Origin: Desulfogranum japonicum DSM 18378
GTDB lineage: Bacteria; Desulfobacterota; Desulfobulbia; Desulfobulbales; Desulfobulbaceae
Length of the DNA stretch: 64,000 bases
Direction of reading: 5' to 3'
NCBI RefSeq assembly: GCF_000429945.1
Contig: NZ_AUCV01000018.1
Location: 1-64,000, forward strand
Shown here: positions 37,267 through 48,982 of the stretch, in pieces
Numbering within the stretch: the first letter of the stretch is position 1
Layout: each line of letters begins with the position of its first letter
The notes under the pieces: generated by a model
Databases searched by the model: none
The model's input: the letters and a program-made list of their open reading frames with translations, nothing else
Told to the model about the DNA's origin: nothing
Made by a program: the position numbers and the translations under genes

Positions 37267-37397
37267 CGTACAGAACAGGTGGTAAAAACGAGAAGATGCC
37301 CTTACAAAAGCGGCACGTTCAACATGTCCCTGTGGGATATTCTTTTGTCGTAACTTCTCACGGGGTAGACGAATACATTTGAAAACCTCCAGCATTT

Positions 37398-37643
37398 TCA
37401 GAGTTTACCTTTCTTCTTGAAATTGACGGTATAGTTGCGGTGATTGCCAAATATTTTGAAGACTTCAAAACCATGTTCGCACACTAAAGCTTGCAATTCA
37501 TCCATATCTATTTTATCGGGATCTCCTGCCAATTCCGTGATGGACAAAATTCCATTTTCTTTTAAAACCCTGTATATTTCATTGAAATAAATGAATTTAT
37601 GCTCGACTTCTCCAATTATAAATAGCCAACCACTTTTTGCCAT
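37398..37643 (-). pseudogene. C-terminal fragment of a class I SAM-dependent methyltransferase
   Basis: 81 residues containing EIYRVLKENGILSITE (the post-motif III segment of type 11 methyltransferases), GDPDKID and FGNHRNYTVNFKKKG, which is the normal C-terminus. The N-terminal SAM-binding half is missing: upstream DNA (37644-37777) has no continuation. A decayed gene left beside the kinase. Confidence 0.6.
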
Positions 37644-37777
37644 CTTTATAAGCTAGTGGCTGGACAGGACTAAAAACCTTTGTCAATCAAATGATACGTG
37701 GCAAGCATCTGATATAACGTTTTTTCAAGCAGTCGTCTCTTCTCTACTTTCCGCTACTATAACAAAGAAAGGTTAAT

Positions 37778-40700
37778 TTACCGCTCTCTCAGACCAACGT
37801 TTTCGTTGGAATTAAGGATAGTTCGTAACTTTACCAAGAGTCGCTCTCTGGAAAAAGGCTTCTCTATAAAGTTTTGCCCGTCATCGAGCACTCCGTGCTG
37901 AGCGATGAGGTCGGCCGTATATCCTGACATATACATGCTTTTTAGATTAGGTCGAGAAGCCTTGATTTTATCAACAAGTACGCGCCCATTCATTTCCGGC
38001 ATTACAACATCTGAAATGATTACATCAATTGTATAAGGATATTCCTCTGCAATGGTAAGGGCTTCGTGGGGGCTATTTGCCGCAAGGACAGTGTAGCCTG
38101 AATTTTCCAAATTTCTTTGGGTAATTGTCAGAATGGCGGGTTCGTCTTCCACCAGCAAGATTGTTTCCGCACCCTGATGCGATGACGACGAGAGCTCCTC
38201 AGACGATATAAAATGAACACTCTCTGCATGGTGCCGTGGTAGATATATTTGAAAAGTTGTCCCTTTTCCTTGGGCGCTGGTGACAGACACTGCGCCGTTG
38301 TTTTGTTTTACTATACCGTATACGGAAGCAAGCCCAAGACCGGTTCCCTGGCCTATGTCTTTGGTGGTAAAAAATGGCTCAAATATTTTATCGAGAGTTT
38401 CCTTACTCATGCCTGTCCCAGTGTCTTCCACAATGATTCGCACATATTCGCCTGGTACGAGATCAATCGGCTCATGGGTGCTTGCTTCTCCTATTGAAAC
38501 ATTTTCTGTTTCAATGGTGATGCTACCTATATCGGCAATAGCGGCTCTGGCGTTTACGCACAGATTGGCCAGAATTTGATCAATCTGACCAGGATCGATT
38601 TTCACAGACCAGAGGTTATCCCCGGGGTGCCAGATTAGATCAATATTTTCACCAATCAAATGTTTCAACATTTTTAATGTGGCTGCAATTGCAGCATTTA
38701 AATCTATCTCGCGTGGCGTAATTGTCTGCTTGCGCGCAAAGGCAAGAAGCTGCCTGGTTATGTCGGCAGACCGCTGGGCAGCCTTGCTTATTTCAAGCAG
38801 GTCTTCCTTGAGAGGATCTGTAGGGGATATTTTATCAAAAGCAATTTCCGTATAACCAATGATTACATTAAGCATATTGTTATAGTCATGGGCTATACCT
38901 CCAGCGAGCCTGCCAATAGATTCCAGTTTTTGTGCCTGATTCAGTTGATCAAACAACTTTTCCTGTTCCTGCTCTGCTTTTTTTAATTGACTGACATCTT
39001 CAGAAAAAATAATAACTCCGCCTATTTCTCCTTTGCGATCATACCATGGTCGAATTTCCCAATTAAGCCATTGAATCTCGCCAGTTGTTCGTTTCATCGG
39101 ATCTGCTTTGCCAGACAATACTTCGCCACTTAGGGCCCGTTCGTGTATTGCCCGTAAATTTTCAGATAGTTCTGGAAACACATCATAGTGAGAACATCCA
39201 AGCAGGTTACCCTTATCTTCAAGCTGAAAATCACGCAACCAACGACGGCTGTAGTTGATATAGCGCATCTCGCTATCGAACATGGCGATGGCTACAGGGG
39301 CGTTCTCTATAAACAGGGAAAGCCTCTGCTCACTTTGCTTCAGGGTAAGTTCTGCTTCCTTTCGTTCGGTTATATCGGCAACTGTACCGACTAACTCGGT
39401 GGCCTGCCGGTCGGCTCCTTCACCGGAAAAATCTGCAAGTCCGTAAGCTTCAACCCATCGAACAGTACCATCGGAACGCGTAATACGATATTGGGCGTGA
39501 AAATTTTCAGGAGTAGATGGATTGAGTGCATGAGAGACCTTATCTAGCAATCCTGGAAGATCGTCTGGATGGATAAAAGTATTCAAGATCTCCTTGTTGA
39601 GCGCAGAATCTTTTTTAACACCAAATATTTCTCTATATCCCTCATCCCAGGTGGCAATATCCGTTACCGGGTTGTATTGCCACCAGCCAAGATTAGCCGC
39701 CTCAAAAGCGAGTCGACGCTGTTTGTCGAGAATGCGGAGGGCTGCTTCTGTTTCTTTTCGTTCGGTTATATCCTGGGCTGCACCCCATACCCCCACAATA
39801 GTGCCGTTGTCATCTTTTTCTGCTTCTCCTTTCACCCAGACCCAGCCATTACTCCCATCTCTACGCACCGTCTCCAGTTCAAATTCATAGGGAATTCCCA
39901 ATGCAGCGGTTTGCTGAACCGCTGGGGCCAGTTTTTTCCAGCTTTCCTGGGTAAACAGCTTGTGATGTTCCTTATACGATGGCGGAGGAGAATCAGGATC
40001 ATAGCCAAACATATGATAGAGTGCATCTGTCCAACTTACCTCATTTGTTTTGATCTCAAGGCGCCAGCTGCCAAGTCTCGCTATTTTTTGAGACTTTCTC
40101 ACATCTTCCTGGCTTCTTTTTAACTCTTCTTCGGTGCTTTTCAATTCGGTAATGTCTGATCCGACCGCAAGTATTTCTGTTATATTCCCCCGGTCATCGA
40201 AGATTGCCTTATTGCTCCATGTCATCCACAACCGTTGACCGTTTCTACAGATATTTTCATTGACGTAATTGAGATATTTATTGTGATTGTCGACAATATC
40301 CTGGACAAGTTCAGTCAAGCTCTGGCCAAGGGAATCATGCTCAGGGACAAGTATACGGACATCTTTGCCGAGGATTTCTTCCTCCTGATAACCGAATAGC
40401 TGTTGGGCAAATTCGTTGAAAAAAGTGATGGTACCATCCACACGCCAACGAATGATTGCACTGTTGGCATTCTGTACAAGTTGCCGGTAGCGTTTTTCAC
40501 TCTCTTCCAGTTGCGCCATTGCATCTACCAGTTCTTCGGATCTGGCACGTAATTGATCGTTAACCGTGAATAATTCCTCATTGCTGGCTTGAAGCTCTTC
40601 ATTTGTAGTGCCCAGTTCCTCATTGGCAGCGTGAAGTTCTTCGTTTGACGCCTGCAGTTCTTCGTTAAGTGATTGGAGTTCTTCACTATTTGTTTCCAAC

Positions 40701-42754
40701 TCTTCAATCACGTCCTGCAAATACTCTCGGGTGGCACTCAGCTCATATTCCAGTTCAGCGATTTTATTCTTTTCCTGTTCAGTTACCTCACCATCACTAG
40801 AGATAGGTTGACAGCTATTCCCGAGATTAAAAAATATCACCAAAAACTGTGGTGATGCTGCAGTGGGTACAGGCCCCACCTGAATTCGTACTGTTTTCGT
40901 ACCATCATGGGATTTGAGCTGTATATTTTGGCTGGTGACTATCTGGCTTTCTTTTTTGGAGCGATTCAATAATGACTGAAGAGCAAGACGAATCTCCTTG
41001 CGAGCCATATTGATCGTATTGAAATTATCTCGAACGCTGCCTTCCGAAAATTTGAGATAACGGCTTACGTCACCTCGAAGAAAAAGGATATTACCATGTT
41101 CGTCAGTGAGAACACTGCTGCAATCTAACATGGCCAGCAGCGCAGAAGTAAATTCGCGCTCTTTCCATAACTCTGTCTTCTCCTGTTTCTGCAATATGGG
41201 CATTGCAGGTGTCAGTTGTGCAAGGCGGTGTCTCTGAAGCAGTGCAGGGAAAGAATTGTTAGCAGATTCCTTACGTTTAAAAATTTTCCATTTGCCATCA
41301 AGCGTCGAAAACAATTCAGGTTGCTTGTGAACTGATTCAGATTTCCCAAGAAACAGCAGGCCGTCAGGCTCCAGGCAGAAATGAAATAGAGAGAGAATTT
41401 TAGCCTGAAGATCACTCTCCAGGTAGATCAACATATTCCGGCAACTGATCATGTCCAGATGCAAAAAAGGAGTATCTCTAAGAAGATCCTGCTTTGCCGT
41501 GACGACCATATCCCGAAGCGGCCTATTGACAGAAACCATATTGTCACTTTGGGTGAAATAACGGTCAACCAAATTTTGTTCCAGATCAAGTATAGCCGCC
41601 AGTGGATATAATCCCTTTCTGGCCCATTGAACGCAGTGTTCATCGATATCAGTCGCAAAAATCTGAATTTTGTATTTATAGATATCTTCTCTGAGCAGCT
41701 CAGCAAGTACAATGGCCATTGAGTAGGCTTCTTCACCTGTCGAACAGGCAGGCACCCAGATTCGCACCGAGTCATTGGGTTTCTTATCCTGTATTCTTTC
41801 GCGCAAGGCTTCAGATAGCGCAGAAAAGGCCTGTTTATCTCGAAAAAAGCTGGTGACGGATATTAACAGGTCTTTTAACAATTCACTTAACTCCGCAGGA
41901 TTTTCCTGGAGAAAATCCAGATATTCTCTCAGAGTATGAATTTTATTAAAAATTGCTCTGCGAGTAATCCGCCGATACATAGTGGTTGGTCGATATCTGG
42001 TAAAATCGGTATTGCCTTTTCGACTCAGTAAACGGAGAATATTCTGCAGGTCATGATGTTGTGAGTCCAGTGCGTAGGCATCTTTGAACCGCAGAGGTGA
42101 TTTACTCAAAGATTCTAGAGTTGGACCAATTTCTTCAGGTAGAAGAGTCAGGTCAACATTGCCAGTTTGAATTGCGGCAATGGGCATGCCATCAAATTTA
42201 GCACTGTCTGAGGATTGGGCGATGGTTATTCCGCCGCTCGCTTTGATCGCTCGAATACCATGTGCTCCGTCACTGCCGGTGCCGGAGAGAACGATGCCTA
42301 TTGCCCGACAATTTTGATCTTTAGCAAGAGACGTAAAAAAGTAATCTATAGATGGCTTAGGAGCGCCTTGCAGTCCTTCGATGAGATGGAGCTCGCTATC
42401 TTTGTAGGCAATATCTCTGCTCGGCGGTGAAATGTAAATTGTATTAGCTTTGATTTTGACTTTATCTTTGATATTTTCAACTGGCAAATCAGTCTGTTTT
42501 GCCAGTAACTCTCCAAGAATACTATGATAGTCGGGAGCAAGATGCTGAACGATAACATAGGTGAAATCCGTTTCTTTTGGCAGACCAGGGAGCAATCTCT
42601 GCATAGCCTCAAGGCCACCCGCAGAGGCTCCAATCCCCACAATGACAGGCTCTTTTCGTCGAGGGCTACCGCTTTCAGGATGGTTTGCATGCATATCATC
42701 ATCAGCGTGCTGTGTCGATAAGTTTTCATGCAAGATATGATCAGAGTCATTCAT
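37778..42754 (-). CDS. CheB-CheR-PAS hybrid histidine kinase with receiver domain
   Basis: A 1658-residue cytosolic protein. Domains in order (approximate): CheB methylesterase 36-215 with S44, H71 and D162 (GASAGG, VIVQH, SGTGSDG); CheR methyltransferase 236-490 with the SAM loop ACSTGEEAYS; a coiled coil 665-750 built from repeated NEEL heptads; four PAS domains about 755-1255; HisKA with H1289 (GGIAHDYNN); HATPase 1385-1505; receiver with D1582 and K1632. All key residues are intact. It may couple chemoreceptor methylation enzymes to a phosphorelay; targets are unknown. The ATG at 42754 (GAGGAAAG upstream) is preferred over one nine codons earlier. No membrane segment. Confidence 0.93.
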   Translation of the reverse strand: MNDSDHILHENLSTQHADDDMHANHPESGSPRRKEPVIVGIGASAGGLEAMQRLLPGLPKETDFTYVIVQHLAPDYHSILGELLAKQTDLPVENIKDKVKIKANTIYISPPSRDIAYKDSELHLIEGLQGAPKPSIDYFFTSLAKDQNCRAIGIVLSGTGSDGAHGIRAIKASGGITIAQSSDSAKFDGMPIAAIQTGNVDLTLLPEEIGPTLESLSKSPLRFKDAYALDSQHHDLQNILRLLSRKGNTDFTRYRPTTMYRRITRRAIFNKIHTLREYLDFLQENPAELSELLKDLLISVTSFFRDKQAFSALSEALRERIQDKKPNDSVRIWVPACSTGEEAYSMAIVLAELLREDIYKYKIQIFATDIDEHCVQWARKGLYPLAAILDLEQNLVDRYFTQSDNMVSVNRPLRDMVVTAKQDLLRDTPFLHLDMISCRNMLIYLESDLQAKILSLFHFCLEPDGLLFLGKSESVHKQPELFSTLDGKWKIFKRKESANNSFPALLQRHRLAQLTPAMPILQKQEKTELWKEREFTSALLAMLDCSSVLTDEHGNILFLRGDVSRYLKFSEGSVRDNFNTINMARKEIRLALQSLLNRSKKESQIVTSQNIQLKSHDGTKTVRIQVGPVPTAASPQFLVIFFNLGNSCQPISSDGEVTEQEKNKIAELEYELSATREYLQDVIEELETNSEELQSLNEELQASNEELHAANEELGTTNEELQASNEELFTVNDQLRARSEELVDAMAQLEESEKRYRQLVQNANSAIIRWRVDGTITFFNEFAQQLFGYQEEEILGKDVRILVPEHDSLGQSLTELVQDIVDNHNKYLNYVNENICRNGQRLWMTWSNKAIFDDRGNITEILAVGSDITELKSTEEELKRSQEDVRKSQKIARLGSWRLEIKTNEVSWTDALYHMFGYDPDSPPPSYKEHHKLFTQESWKKLAPAVQQTAALGIPYEFELETVRRDGSNGWVWVKGEAEKDDNGTIVGVWGAAQDITERKETEAALRILDKQRRLAFEAANLGWWQYNPVTDIATWDEGYREIFGVKKDSALNKEILNTFIHPDDLPGLLDKVSHALNPSTPENFHAQYRITRSDGTVRWVEAYGLADFSGEGADRQATELVGTVADITERKEAELTLKQSEQRLSLFIENAPVAIAMFDSEMRYINYSRRWLRDFQLEDKGNLLGCSHYDVFPELSENLRAIHERALSGEVLSGKADPMKRTTGEIQWLNWEIRPWYDRKGEIGGVIIFSEDVSQLKKAEQEQEKLFDQLNQAQKLESIGRLAGGIAHDYNNMLNVIIGYTEIAFDKISPTDPLKEDLLEISKAAQRSADITRQLLAFARKQTITPREIDLNAAIAATLKMLKHLIGENIDLIWHPGDNLWSVKIDPGQIDQILANLCVNARAAIADIGSITIETENVSIGEASTHEPIDLVPGEYVRIIVEDTGTGMSKETLDKIFEPFFTTKDIGQGTGLGLASVYGIVKQNNGAVSVTSAQGKGTTFQIYLPRHHAESVHFISSEELSSSSHQGAETILLVEDEPAILTITQRNLENSGYTVLAANSPHEALTIAEEYPYTIDVIISDVVMPEMNGRVLVDKIKASRPNLKSMYMSGYTADLIAQHGVLDDGQNFIEKPFSRERLLVKLRTILNSNENVGLRER

Positions 42755-43474
42755 TGGATTCTTTCCTCGTTTAGGTTGCATGAAAGCGCTACTGTTTAGT
42801 AAAATCTAACCAAAAACATAGGAGAAATACAACTCAATGTTGCTCCAGTAATTTCTTGTCACAGATAGACATGTAACTGACCACCGAGTCAACAATACTG
42901 ATATTTCAATTGGTTACGAATTGCAACTGATCACAGGTGCTTCAGATTTGTGCAAGCGCGGTTTTTCGCAGATAAGCGAAAACTCCAATATCCGCTATAT
43001 GTCTGCGGTAAAATGTATCCATGCCTCGGAGTCTACCCTTACCTGTGCAAAAAGCCTCATTTATGGACAGACACGAACTCAACGGGTACAATTCATGCCC
43101 AGGAAGGTGAGCCAATCACCGGGTAAAGAGAAGTCTCTGGAATCTTTATAGTAACATAAAGCTGTAACGTAACTATTCACAGGGGAACCGATAAATTTGA
43201 AACTCACCTGTATTTGTAACTGGTTACGGGGGCCTGAAATTTTCGCAATCAGGCTGACGCAGCGTATTGGATTATACGTAAGCCAGGCTGATCGCGGAAA
43301 GATCAGACGCACTGTGAGCAGTTACGTTGTAACAAAGTCTTGGAATATACCATCTGCCAACAGCTTGAAGTGTGATATCCTGTTGATAAGTGTAACTCAT
43401 GTTTATCTGAAATGCTGCTAATGGTTTGTCTAACTTTCTGACAATTAAGCGCATCGACCTCTCGGAGGAAAGAC
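42755..43474. other. Repeat-rich divergent region between two sensor kinases
   Basis: No supported gene in 720 bases. It contains two family-C fragments (42868-42910 with GTAACTGACCACCGAG, and 42920-43010 with GCTTCAGATTTGTGCAAGCG) and a full family-B element at 43216-43325. TTTATGGACAGACACGAAC near 43060 also occurs, in similar form, near 27446. Confidence 0.6.
43216..43325. repeat. Family B repeat, full copy
   Basis: Starts GTAACTGGTTACGGGGGCCT and ends TGTGAGCAGTTAC, with the modules GCCTGAAATTTTCGCAATCAGGC and CTGATCGCGGAAAGATCAG. Very close to the copy at 26877. Confidence 0.75.
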
Positions 43475-46468
43475 ATGCGGGCAAGATACTTTCTAGCTAT
43501 GGCTATATGGGTTGCCTTGTTAACAAGCTCCTTCATTCTTTATTGGAGAGAGACTTACTCAACCGCATTACAGTTAGCTTCCCAGGTTGCAGATTCCCAT
43601 TTCAACAAGGATCTTGCTTATCGACGATGGGCAACTCTGCATGGCGGGCTGTATGTGCCCCCAACGTCAGATTCTCCTCCCAATCCATATCTAGCTGAAA
43701 TTACTGACAGAGATATAGAAACAACGGATGGAAAACAGCTTACACTTATAAACCCAGCCTATATGACACGTCAGGTCTTTGAATTGAGCCAGGAACAGTA
43801 TGGAGTTCGTGCCCATATTACAAGCCTGCTACCACTTCGTCCTGAAAACAAACCTGACGACTGGGAAAAAAAGGCATTGTATGCCTTTGAATCTGGCGCA
43901 AAAGAGTTCTCCTCTCTAGAGTCCATCAATGGCAAACCGTATCTCCGATATATGCGGCCAATGATAACGGAAGCTGGGTGTCTAAAATGTCATGGGTATC
44001 AAAAGTACAAAGTAGGAGATGTTAGGGGAGGCATCAGCGTATCTGTGCTCTTTACTCCTTATCTGGAAAAGACCAAAAATCAGCAAAGGTTGACTCTACT
44101 TATTCATCTGGCAATTGGAAGTTTCGGTCTATTGGGCATTTGGTTATTTGGACATCTGGAATATAGCTCTCATGCATCATTACAAGAAAGTCAGCAACGT
44201 TTAAGTTTTGTCATGAAGGCCTCTGACATGGGGCCATGGGACTGGAATCTACTAACCGATGAGGTCCTTTTTTCTCCTGAATGGAAACGCCAAATTGGAT
44301 ATGAAGAAAACGAAATTTCCAACCAATACAAGGAATGGGAAAAACGTTTACATCCGGATGATCTCGAACGAGTGCTTTCCACGCTAAAAGCTCATTTTGA
44401 AGATAGTGAAAATGGTTATAACGTAATCTTCCGCCTTCGGCATAAAGATGGTTCATACCGATGGATCGAATCAAAAGGTATCACACTCAAAGATAAATCA
44501 GGCAAACCATATCGCATGCTGGGCTGTCATCTCGACATTACTGCTAAAAAAGAAAGAGAGGATGCGGTCCGCCAAACTGCTCTGGAATGGTCGGCTGCAA
44601 CGGACGCCTCGAATGATGCACTCTATATTCTTGACATAGATCGCCATCTTCTGCGTGCTAACAAAGTATTTTATCAAATGATGGGGTGTAGCCCGGAAAC
44701 CACCATCGGAAAACATATTGAAGAAATTATCCATCCTGCAGGTGAATCAACTCCTTGTGCGATTTGTCGCGCACAAAAAGAGCTCAGAGACACAATCCTC
44801 CGCATGGAACCTGATGACCCCAATAATCCAACTGGAAAACCGATTGAAGTAACACTTACAATTGTACGGGGTGAAAATGAATTACCCATAAGAATCTTTA
44901 TGCGGATACAGGATCTCACCGAACAGCGAGAAGTTGAATATTCTTTGCGCAAGAGCCAGGAACAGTGGGAAAAAACCTTCAATGCAATTGATGATATTGT
45001 CACTATTCTAGATACTGACATGAAGATAGTTAAAATCAATCGAGCGGGATTTGAGGCTTTAGGTTTGTCCAGTAATGATATTATAGGGCGACATTGCCAT
45101 GAACTTTTCGCAGATTTGAAAAAAGCTTGCCCGAAGTGTCCCATATTAAAAACCAAGCGTACTTTTGAACCATATTCCAAGGAAGTTACGCATGAAAAAC
45201 TAGGAAAAACCTTCCTGGTTTCAGCTGCAGCTATTTTGGATACAGAGAAGAACCTGACACATATAGTCCATACGGCCAAAGACATAACCGAAAAGAAGAA
45301 GATCGAAGCCGAACTTCTTCAGGCCCAAAAAATGGAGGCAATAGGAACCCTGGCAGGTGGTATAGCACATGATTTCAACAATATTCTGACTTCCATCCTA
45401 GGCTATGCTGAGCTGGCCAAAAGCAGCGCACCCGTGAAGAGTGAACTATCGAAAGACATCGACCAGGTTTTGCGGGCAACTCAACGAGCAATAGATCTTG
45501 TACGTCATATCCTCTCTTTCAGTCGTAAGGCCGACTATTCATTGAAACCACTGGAGCCTCATTTAATAATTAAGGAGGCTCTCAAAATGATGCGAGCATC
45601 CATCCCATCTTCTATCAGAATACAAGAAGAAATAGATGACCACTGTGGATGGATCATGGCCGACCCCACCAGTATCCATCAAATTATCATTAATTTGTGT
45701 ACGAATGCTCAACATGCGATGGAGAGAGAAAAAGGTATTCTGAGCATCAGACTATATCGACAGGCAGTTACCCAAGAAGATCTGAGAGGTGAACAGGATG
45801 GTTCTATCGGCCAATTTATTGTACTCGAAGTGAGTGACACTGGAAATGGAATTGAACCAAAAATTCTGGAGAGAATTTTTGATCCGTATTTCACGACAAA
45901 AGAAGATGGTAAGGGCACCGGGCTTGGTCTGGCTGTCATTCATGGCAAGGTAAAGGATTTTCAGGGTTTTATACGGGTGAAAAGTAAAGTTGGCCAAGGC
46001 AGCACTTTTTCAATGTATTTTCCAGCGTTAGAAAGTCACATAAATAACCAGATTCCAACTGCCCCTGAAGGACCTATTCCTAAAGGTACAGAAAGAGTTC
46101 TGGTCGTTGATGACGAAGAGGCCATTGCCAATTTGACAAAAGTGACGCTTGAAAAACTCGGCTACACTGTGACTGCCTTCACGAGTGGAATGGAGGCATT
46201 GAAAAAGCTACGTGAGAATGCAGATCAATTTGATGTTGTTATCACCGATCAAACGATGCCAGGCATGAATGGAGGCGAATTGGCAAAAGAAATTTTGAAG
46301 ATCAGACCGGATATGCCTATTATCCTCTGCACAGGTTACAGCTCGATCCTTTCAAAAGAAGAAGCAATTGCAATAGGCATCAGGAAATATTTAAAGAAAC
46401 CGCTACAGAGAAAAGAACTTGCTCAAGCATGCAGAGAACTCCTGGATAATACGGTGACGAACGTATAG
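43475..46468 (+). CDS. Heme-sensor (Tll0287-like) PAS hybrid histidine kinase
   Basis: A 997-residue membrane sensor. Membrane segment about 5-23; periplasmic Tll0287-like (DUF3365) domain about 28-200 with a c-type heme motif CLKCH at 169-173; second membrane segment about 205-227; PAS domains about 240-355, 370-485 and 495-605; HisKA H632 (GGIAHDFNN); HATPase about 725-852; receiver with D925 and K975. The second PAS has a CAIC pair and the third a CPKC pair. Such domains are thought to sense redox or gaseous ligands through heme. The ATG at 43475 follows GGAGG. The chemoreceptor at 49667 shares the periplasmic domain. Confidence 0.92.
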   Translation: MRARYFLAMAIWVALLTSSFILYWRETYSTALQLASQVADSHFNKDLAYRRWATLHGGLYVPPTSDSPPNPYLAEITDRDIETTDGKQLTLINPAYMTRQVFELSQEQYGVRAHITSLLPLRPENKPDDWEKKALYAFESGAKEFSSLESINGKPYLRYMRPMITEAGCLKCHGYQKYKVGDVRGGISVSVLFTPYLEKTKNQQRLTLLIHLAIGSFGLLGIWLFGHLEYSSHASLQESQQRLSFVMKASDMGPWDWNLLTDEVLFSPEWKRQIGYEENEISNQYKEWEKRLHPDDLERVLSTLKAHFEDSENGYNVIFRLRHKDGSYRWIESKGITLKDKSGKPYRMLGCHLDITAKKEREDAVRQTALEWSAATDASNDALYILDIDRHLLRANKVFYQMMGCSPETTIGKHIEEIIHPAGESTPCAICRAQKELRDTILRMEPDDPNNPTGKPIEVTLTIVRGENELPIRIFMRIQDLTEQREVEYSLRKSQEQWEKTFNAIDDIVTILDTDMKIVKINRAGFEALGLSSNDIIGRHCHELFADLKKACPKCPILKTKRTFEPYSKEVTHEKLGKTFLVSAAAILDTEKNLTHIVHTAKDITEKKKIEAELLQAQKMEAIGTLAGGIAHDFNNILTSILGYAELAKSSAPVKSELSKDIDQVLRATQRAIDLVRHILSFSRKADYSLKPLEPHLIIKEALKMMRASIPSSIRIQEEIDDHCGWIMADPTSIHQIIINLCTNAQHAMEREKGILSIRLYRQAVTQEDLRGEQDGSIGQFIVLEVSDTGNGIEPKILERIFDPYFTTKEDGKGTGLGLAVIHGKVKDFQGFIRVKSKVGQGSTFSMYFPALESHINNQIPTAPEGPIPKGTERVLVVDDEEAIANLTKVTLEKLGYTVTAFTSGMEALKKLRENADQFDVVITDQTMPGMNGGELAKEILKIRPDMPIILCTGYSSILSKEEAIAIGIRKYLKKPLQRKELAQACRELLDNTVTNV

Positions 46469-46548
46469 AGCTTTCAGAGAATGCCCCTTTTTCCCAGCAT
46501 GATGTTGTTTCACAAAAAAAGTGATCTCAGGTACTCCGATATATTACC

Positions 46549-48798
46549 CTATTCGCTTAACTGCTTCACCAGCTTACATATATTTTCAGCCGGTGTGGGA
46601 GGGCTGTAATAATAGCCCTGTACCTGGTCGCAATCAATAGCACGCAAGAATGCCAGTTGCTTTTCATCTTCAACACCTTCGGCAACCACCTTCAGATTTA
46701 AATGGTGTGCCATGGCTATAATGGCTTTAACAATCATGGCATCATTGACGTTGTTCACAACATTTGTAATGAAGGACATATTGATTTTTAGGGAATCCAA
46801 AGGCAATTTCTGTAGATAACTCAGAGATGAATACCCTGTTCCGAAATCATCAAGCGAAATCAGAACCCCCATTTCCTTCAGTTCATGGAGATAACTAATG
46901 GCTTTTTTCGGATTGAGCATAATAGCTGTCTCGGTGATTTCTATTTCAATGACTTCAGGATCGAGTTTGGATGTGTTTATAGCGTTTAAAACGGTTTTGA
47001 CAAAATCTTTCTGCCCGAACTGTATACCGGACACATTGACGGCAATGCTGAACAAAGGCAGGCCCATATCCTGCCATTCCTTGGCCTGTCGACAAGCTTC
47101 TTCAAGGACGAATGAGCCCATTGGAACGATAAGACCGGTGGATTCTGCCAATGGAATGAAATCTCCGGGAGATACAATCGTGCCGTCTTTTTGGTGCCAT
47201 CGGATCAGAGCTTCGACTCCAATTATATTATCTGTCTTCAAATCAATTTTAGGCTGATAGTACAGCTTGAATTCCTTTGATTTAATAGCTTTGTGAAGGC
47301 TTGCTTCAAGATCTAAATACTCGATAGAAGTTTTATTCATAATATCTGAATAAAATTCGAAAACAGTCCCTTTTTTCTGTTTGGCATAGTCCAGTGCCGT
47401 TTCGGTATTTTTTAACAAAATATCTACATCCTTCCCGTCGTCCGGAAAACGAGCGATTCCGATACTGGCAGAAAGGTAAACTTCGTGGCTATCAAGCCTG
47501 CAAACCTCTGAGAGACTGTTTACGATTCGTTTCAACACTTGGTTGATTTTGTTGACATCATCCACGTCATGGAGAAGAACCGCAAAAAGATCTCCCCCCA
47601 TGCGAACGGCGAGTGATGCAGCCGTAGTTGCATTGAAGACAGGATCGCTTTTTCGCAAAGAATTCTTCAACCTATGGGAGACGATCTTCAAGCAATCGTC
47701 ACCCCGTTGAGGCCCCAAGCTCTTATTGATTCTGCTGAAATTGTCCAAATCGATCAAAACAATTGCAAGCGTCTTCCGATATCGGTCTGCATATGAGATT
47801 GCTTTTTTTATAAATTCATAAAAAAAATCTCGATTGGGTAACATCGTGAGGCTGTCATAAAAGGACAGCATGTGCACTTTTGCTTCCGTTTTTTTTCGTT
47901 CTATTCCCAAAGCAATTTTATCTGCCACCGATGCGAGGGAATCCATGACCGTATCATTGAGAACATTTCTTGAAAACATGGCCATAACGCCTACAAGCTT
48001 GTCATCCACAATTAAAGGGTAACCGGCAAAAGCTACCATGCCTTCTTTTTTGGCCCACTCCTGATTGTTAACCCGAGGATCGCCTACCACGCTGTTGGTA
48101 AGATGAGGTTCTCGTTTCTGGGCAATTGAACCGATTTTAAGGTGACCTACAGGTATAAATTGATGCGCACCGACGATATGAGTATATAGTCCGGCACTTG
48201 CTTTTAGCTCCAGGATGTTTTGAACTTCATCATACACCCAGATCCTCGCGAAAGCGGCATCAAGGTATTTAACAAGTGACTCTGTGCAGGATTGGAGTAG
48301 ATTCTGCAAATCCTGCGCTTGTATGAGAATGGCACTTATTTCTGAAGCAAGCAGGATTTGATGGGTTCTTTCTGTTACCTGTTCTTCCAGTCTTTGATTA
48401 TGTAGCAAGATTTTATCGTGATATGATTTTAATTTAAGAGCACTGTTTATCCTTACAATCAGCTCGCCTTCACCCAGCGGCTTGTTGAGGATATCCGTTA
48501 CGCCCATATCATAAGCGTCCAATTTTACGTTATCATCCATTAGGCTCGTCATTAAAATAAAGGGTATGGCTGCTGTTTGGTCATTTTTCTTTATTATTCG
48601 CAGTAGATCAAAACCACCTTTTTCGGGCATTTTGAAATCACAGACGATCGTATCAATATTGTTTTGTGATATTTTTTCAAGAGCATGATCTACACTTGTG
48701 GAAAAAAACAGCACCCACTCTTGCTTTTTTCTTCGAAGCATACGTTTGATGCTATTTAACAAGTTGGCATCATCATCAACAAAAAGAATATTTTTCAT
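46549..48798 (-). CDS. Response regulator with GAF, GGDEF and EAL domains
   Basis: A 749-residue cytosolic protein: receiver 1-125 (D54, K106), coiled coil and GAF about 130-300, GGDEF about 305-480, EAL about 495-745. The cyclase signature is GGDLF (401-405) instead of GGDEF, which predicts weak or no diguanylate cyclase activity. The EAL motif (529-531, GVEALIRW) and DDFGTGYSS are intact, so cyclic-di-GMP hydrolysis is the likely output. The ATG at 48798 is chosen because the receiver begins there with MKNILFVDDD. Its leader is a family-B repeat half copy. The phosphodonor is probably one of the neighbouring kinases. Confidence 0.92.
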   Translation of the reverse strand: MKNILFVDDDANLLNSIKRMLRRKKQEWVLFFSTSVDHALEKISQNNIDTIVCDFKMPEKGGFDLLRIIKKNDQTAAIPFILMTSLMDDNVKLDAYDMGVTDILNKPLGEGELIVRINSALKLKSYHDKILLHNQRLEEQVTERTHQILLASEISAILIQAQDLQNLLQSCTESLVKYLDAAFARIWVYDEVQNILELKASAGLYTHIVGAHQFIPVGHLKIGSIAQKREPHLTNSVVGDPRVNNQEWAKKEGMVAFAGYPLIVDDKLVGVMAMFSRNVLNDTVMDSLASVADKIALGIERKKTEAKVHMLSFYDSLTMLPNRDFFYEFIKKAISYADRYRKTLAIVLIDLDNFSRINKSLGPQRGDDCLKIVSHRLKNSLRKSDPVFNATTAASLAVRMGGDLFAVLLHDVDDVNKINQVLKRIVNSLSEVCRLDSHEVYLSASIGIARFPDDGKDVDILLKNTETALDYAKQKKGTVFEFYSDIMNKTSIEYLDLEASLHKAIKSKEFKLYYQPKIDLKTDNIIGVEALIRWHQKDGTIVSPGDFIPLAESTGLIVPMGSFVLEEACRQAKEWQDMGLPLFSIAVNVSGIQFGQKDFVKTVLNAINTSKLDPEVIEIEITETAIMLNPKKAISYLHELKEMGVLISLDDFGTGYSSLSYLQKLPLDSLKINMSFITNVVNNVNDAMIVKAIIAMAHHLNLKVVAEGVEDEKQLAFLRAIDCDQVQGYYYSPPTPAENICKLVKQLSE

Positions 48799-48800
48799 AA

Positions 48801-48850
48801 AGAGTACCTGCTCACAGCGCACCTGATCTTTCTTCGATAAGCCTGGCCTG
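48801..48850. repeat. Family B repeat, half copy, at the start of the EAL gene
   Basis: TACCTGCTCACAGCGCACCT followed by GATCTTTCTTCGATAAGCCTGGCC. It ends three bases before the start codon and so supplies the ribosome-binding region. Confidence 0.6.
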
Positions 48851-48887
48851 GCCAGGTATGCCTCACACGCTGGGCCAGGATGGTTGC

Positions 48888-48960
48888 TAAGGGTCGCGGG
48901 AAACAATAACTATCCAATAATTAGTGGGATATCGTCTCGATAGCGATGTTATCTTGACAA
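48888..48960 (+). mobile_element. Family A MITE-like repeat, decayed copy
   Basis: TAAGGGTCGCGGGAAACAAT followed by TATCCAATAATTAGTGGGAT. The centre and far end are lost or strongly diverged. Confidence 0.4.
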
Positions 48961-48982
48961 GTGATACTATATTGAAAGCGAG

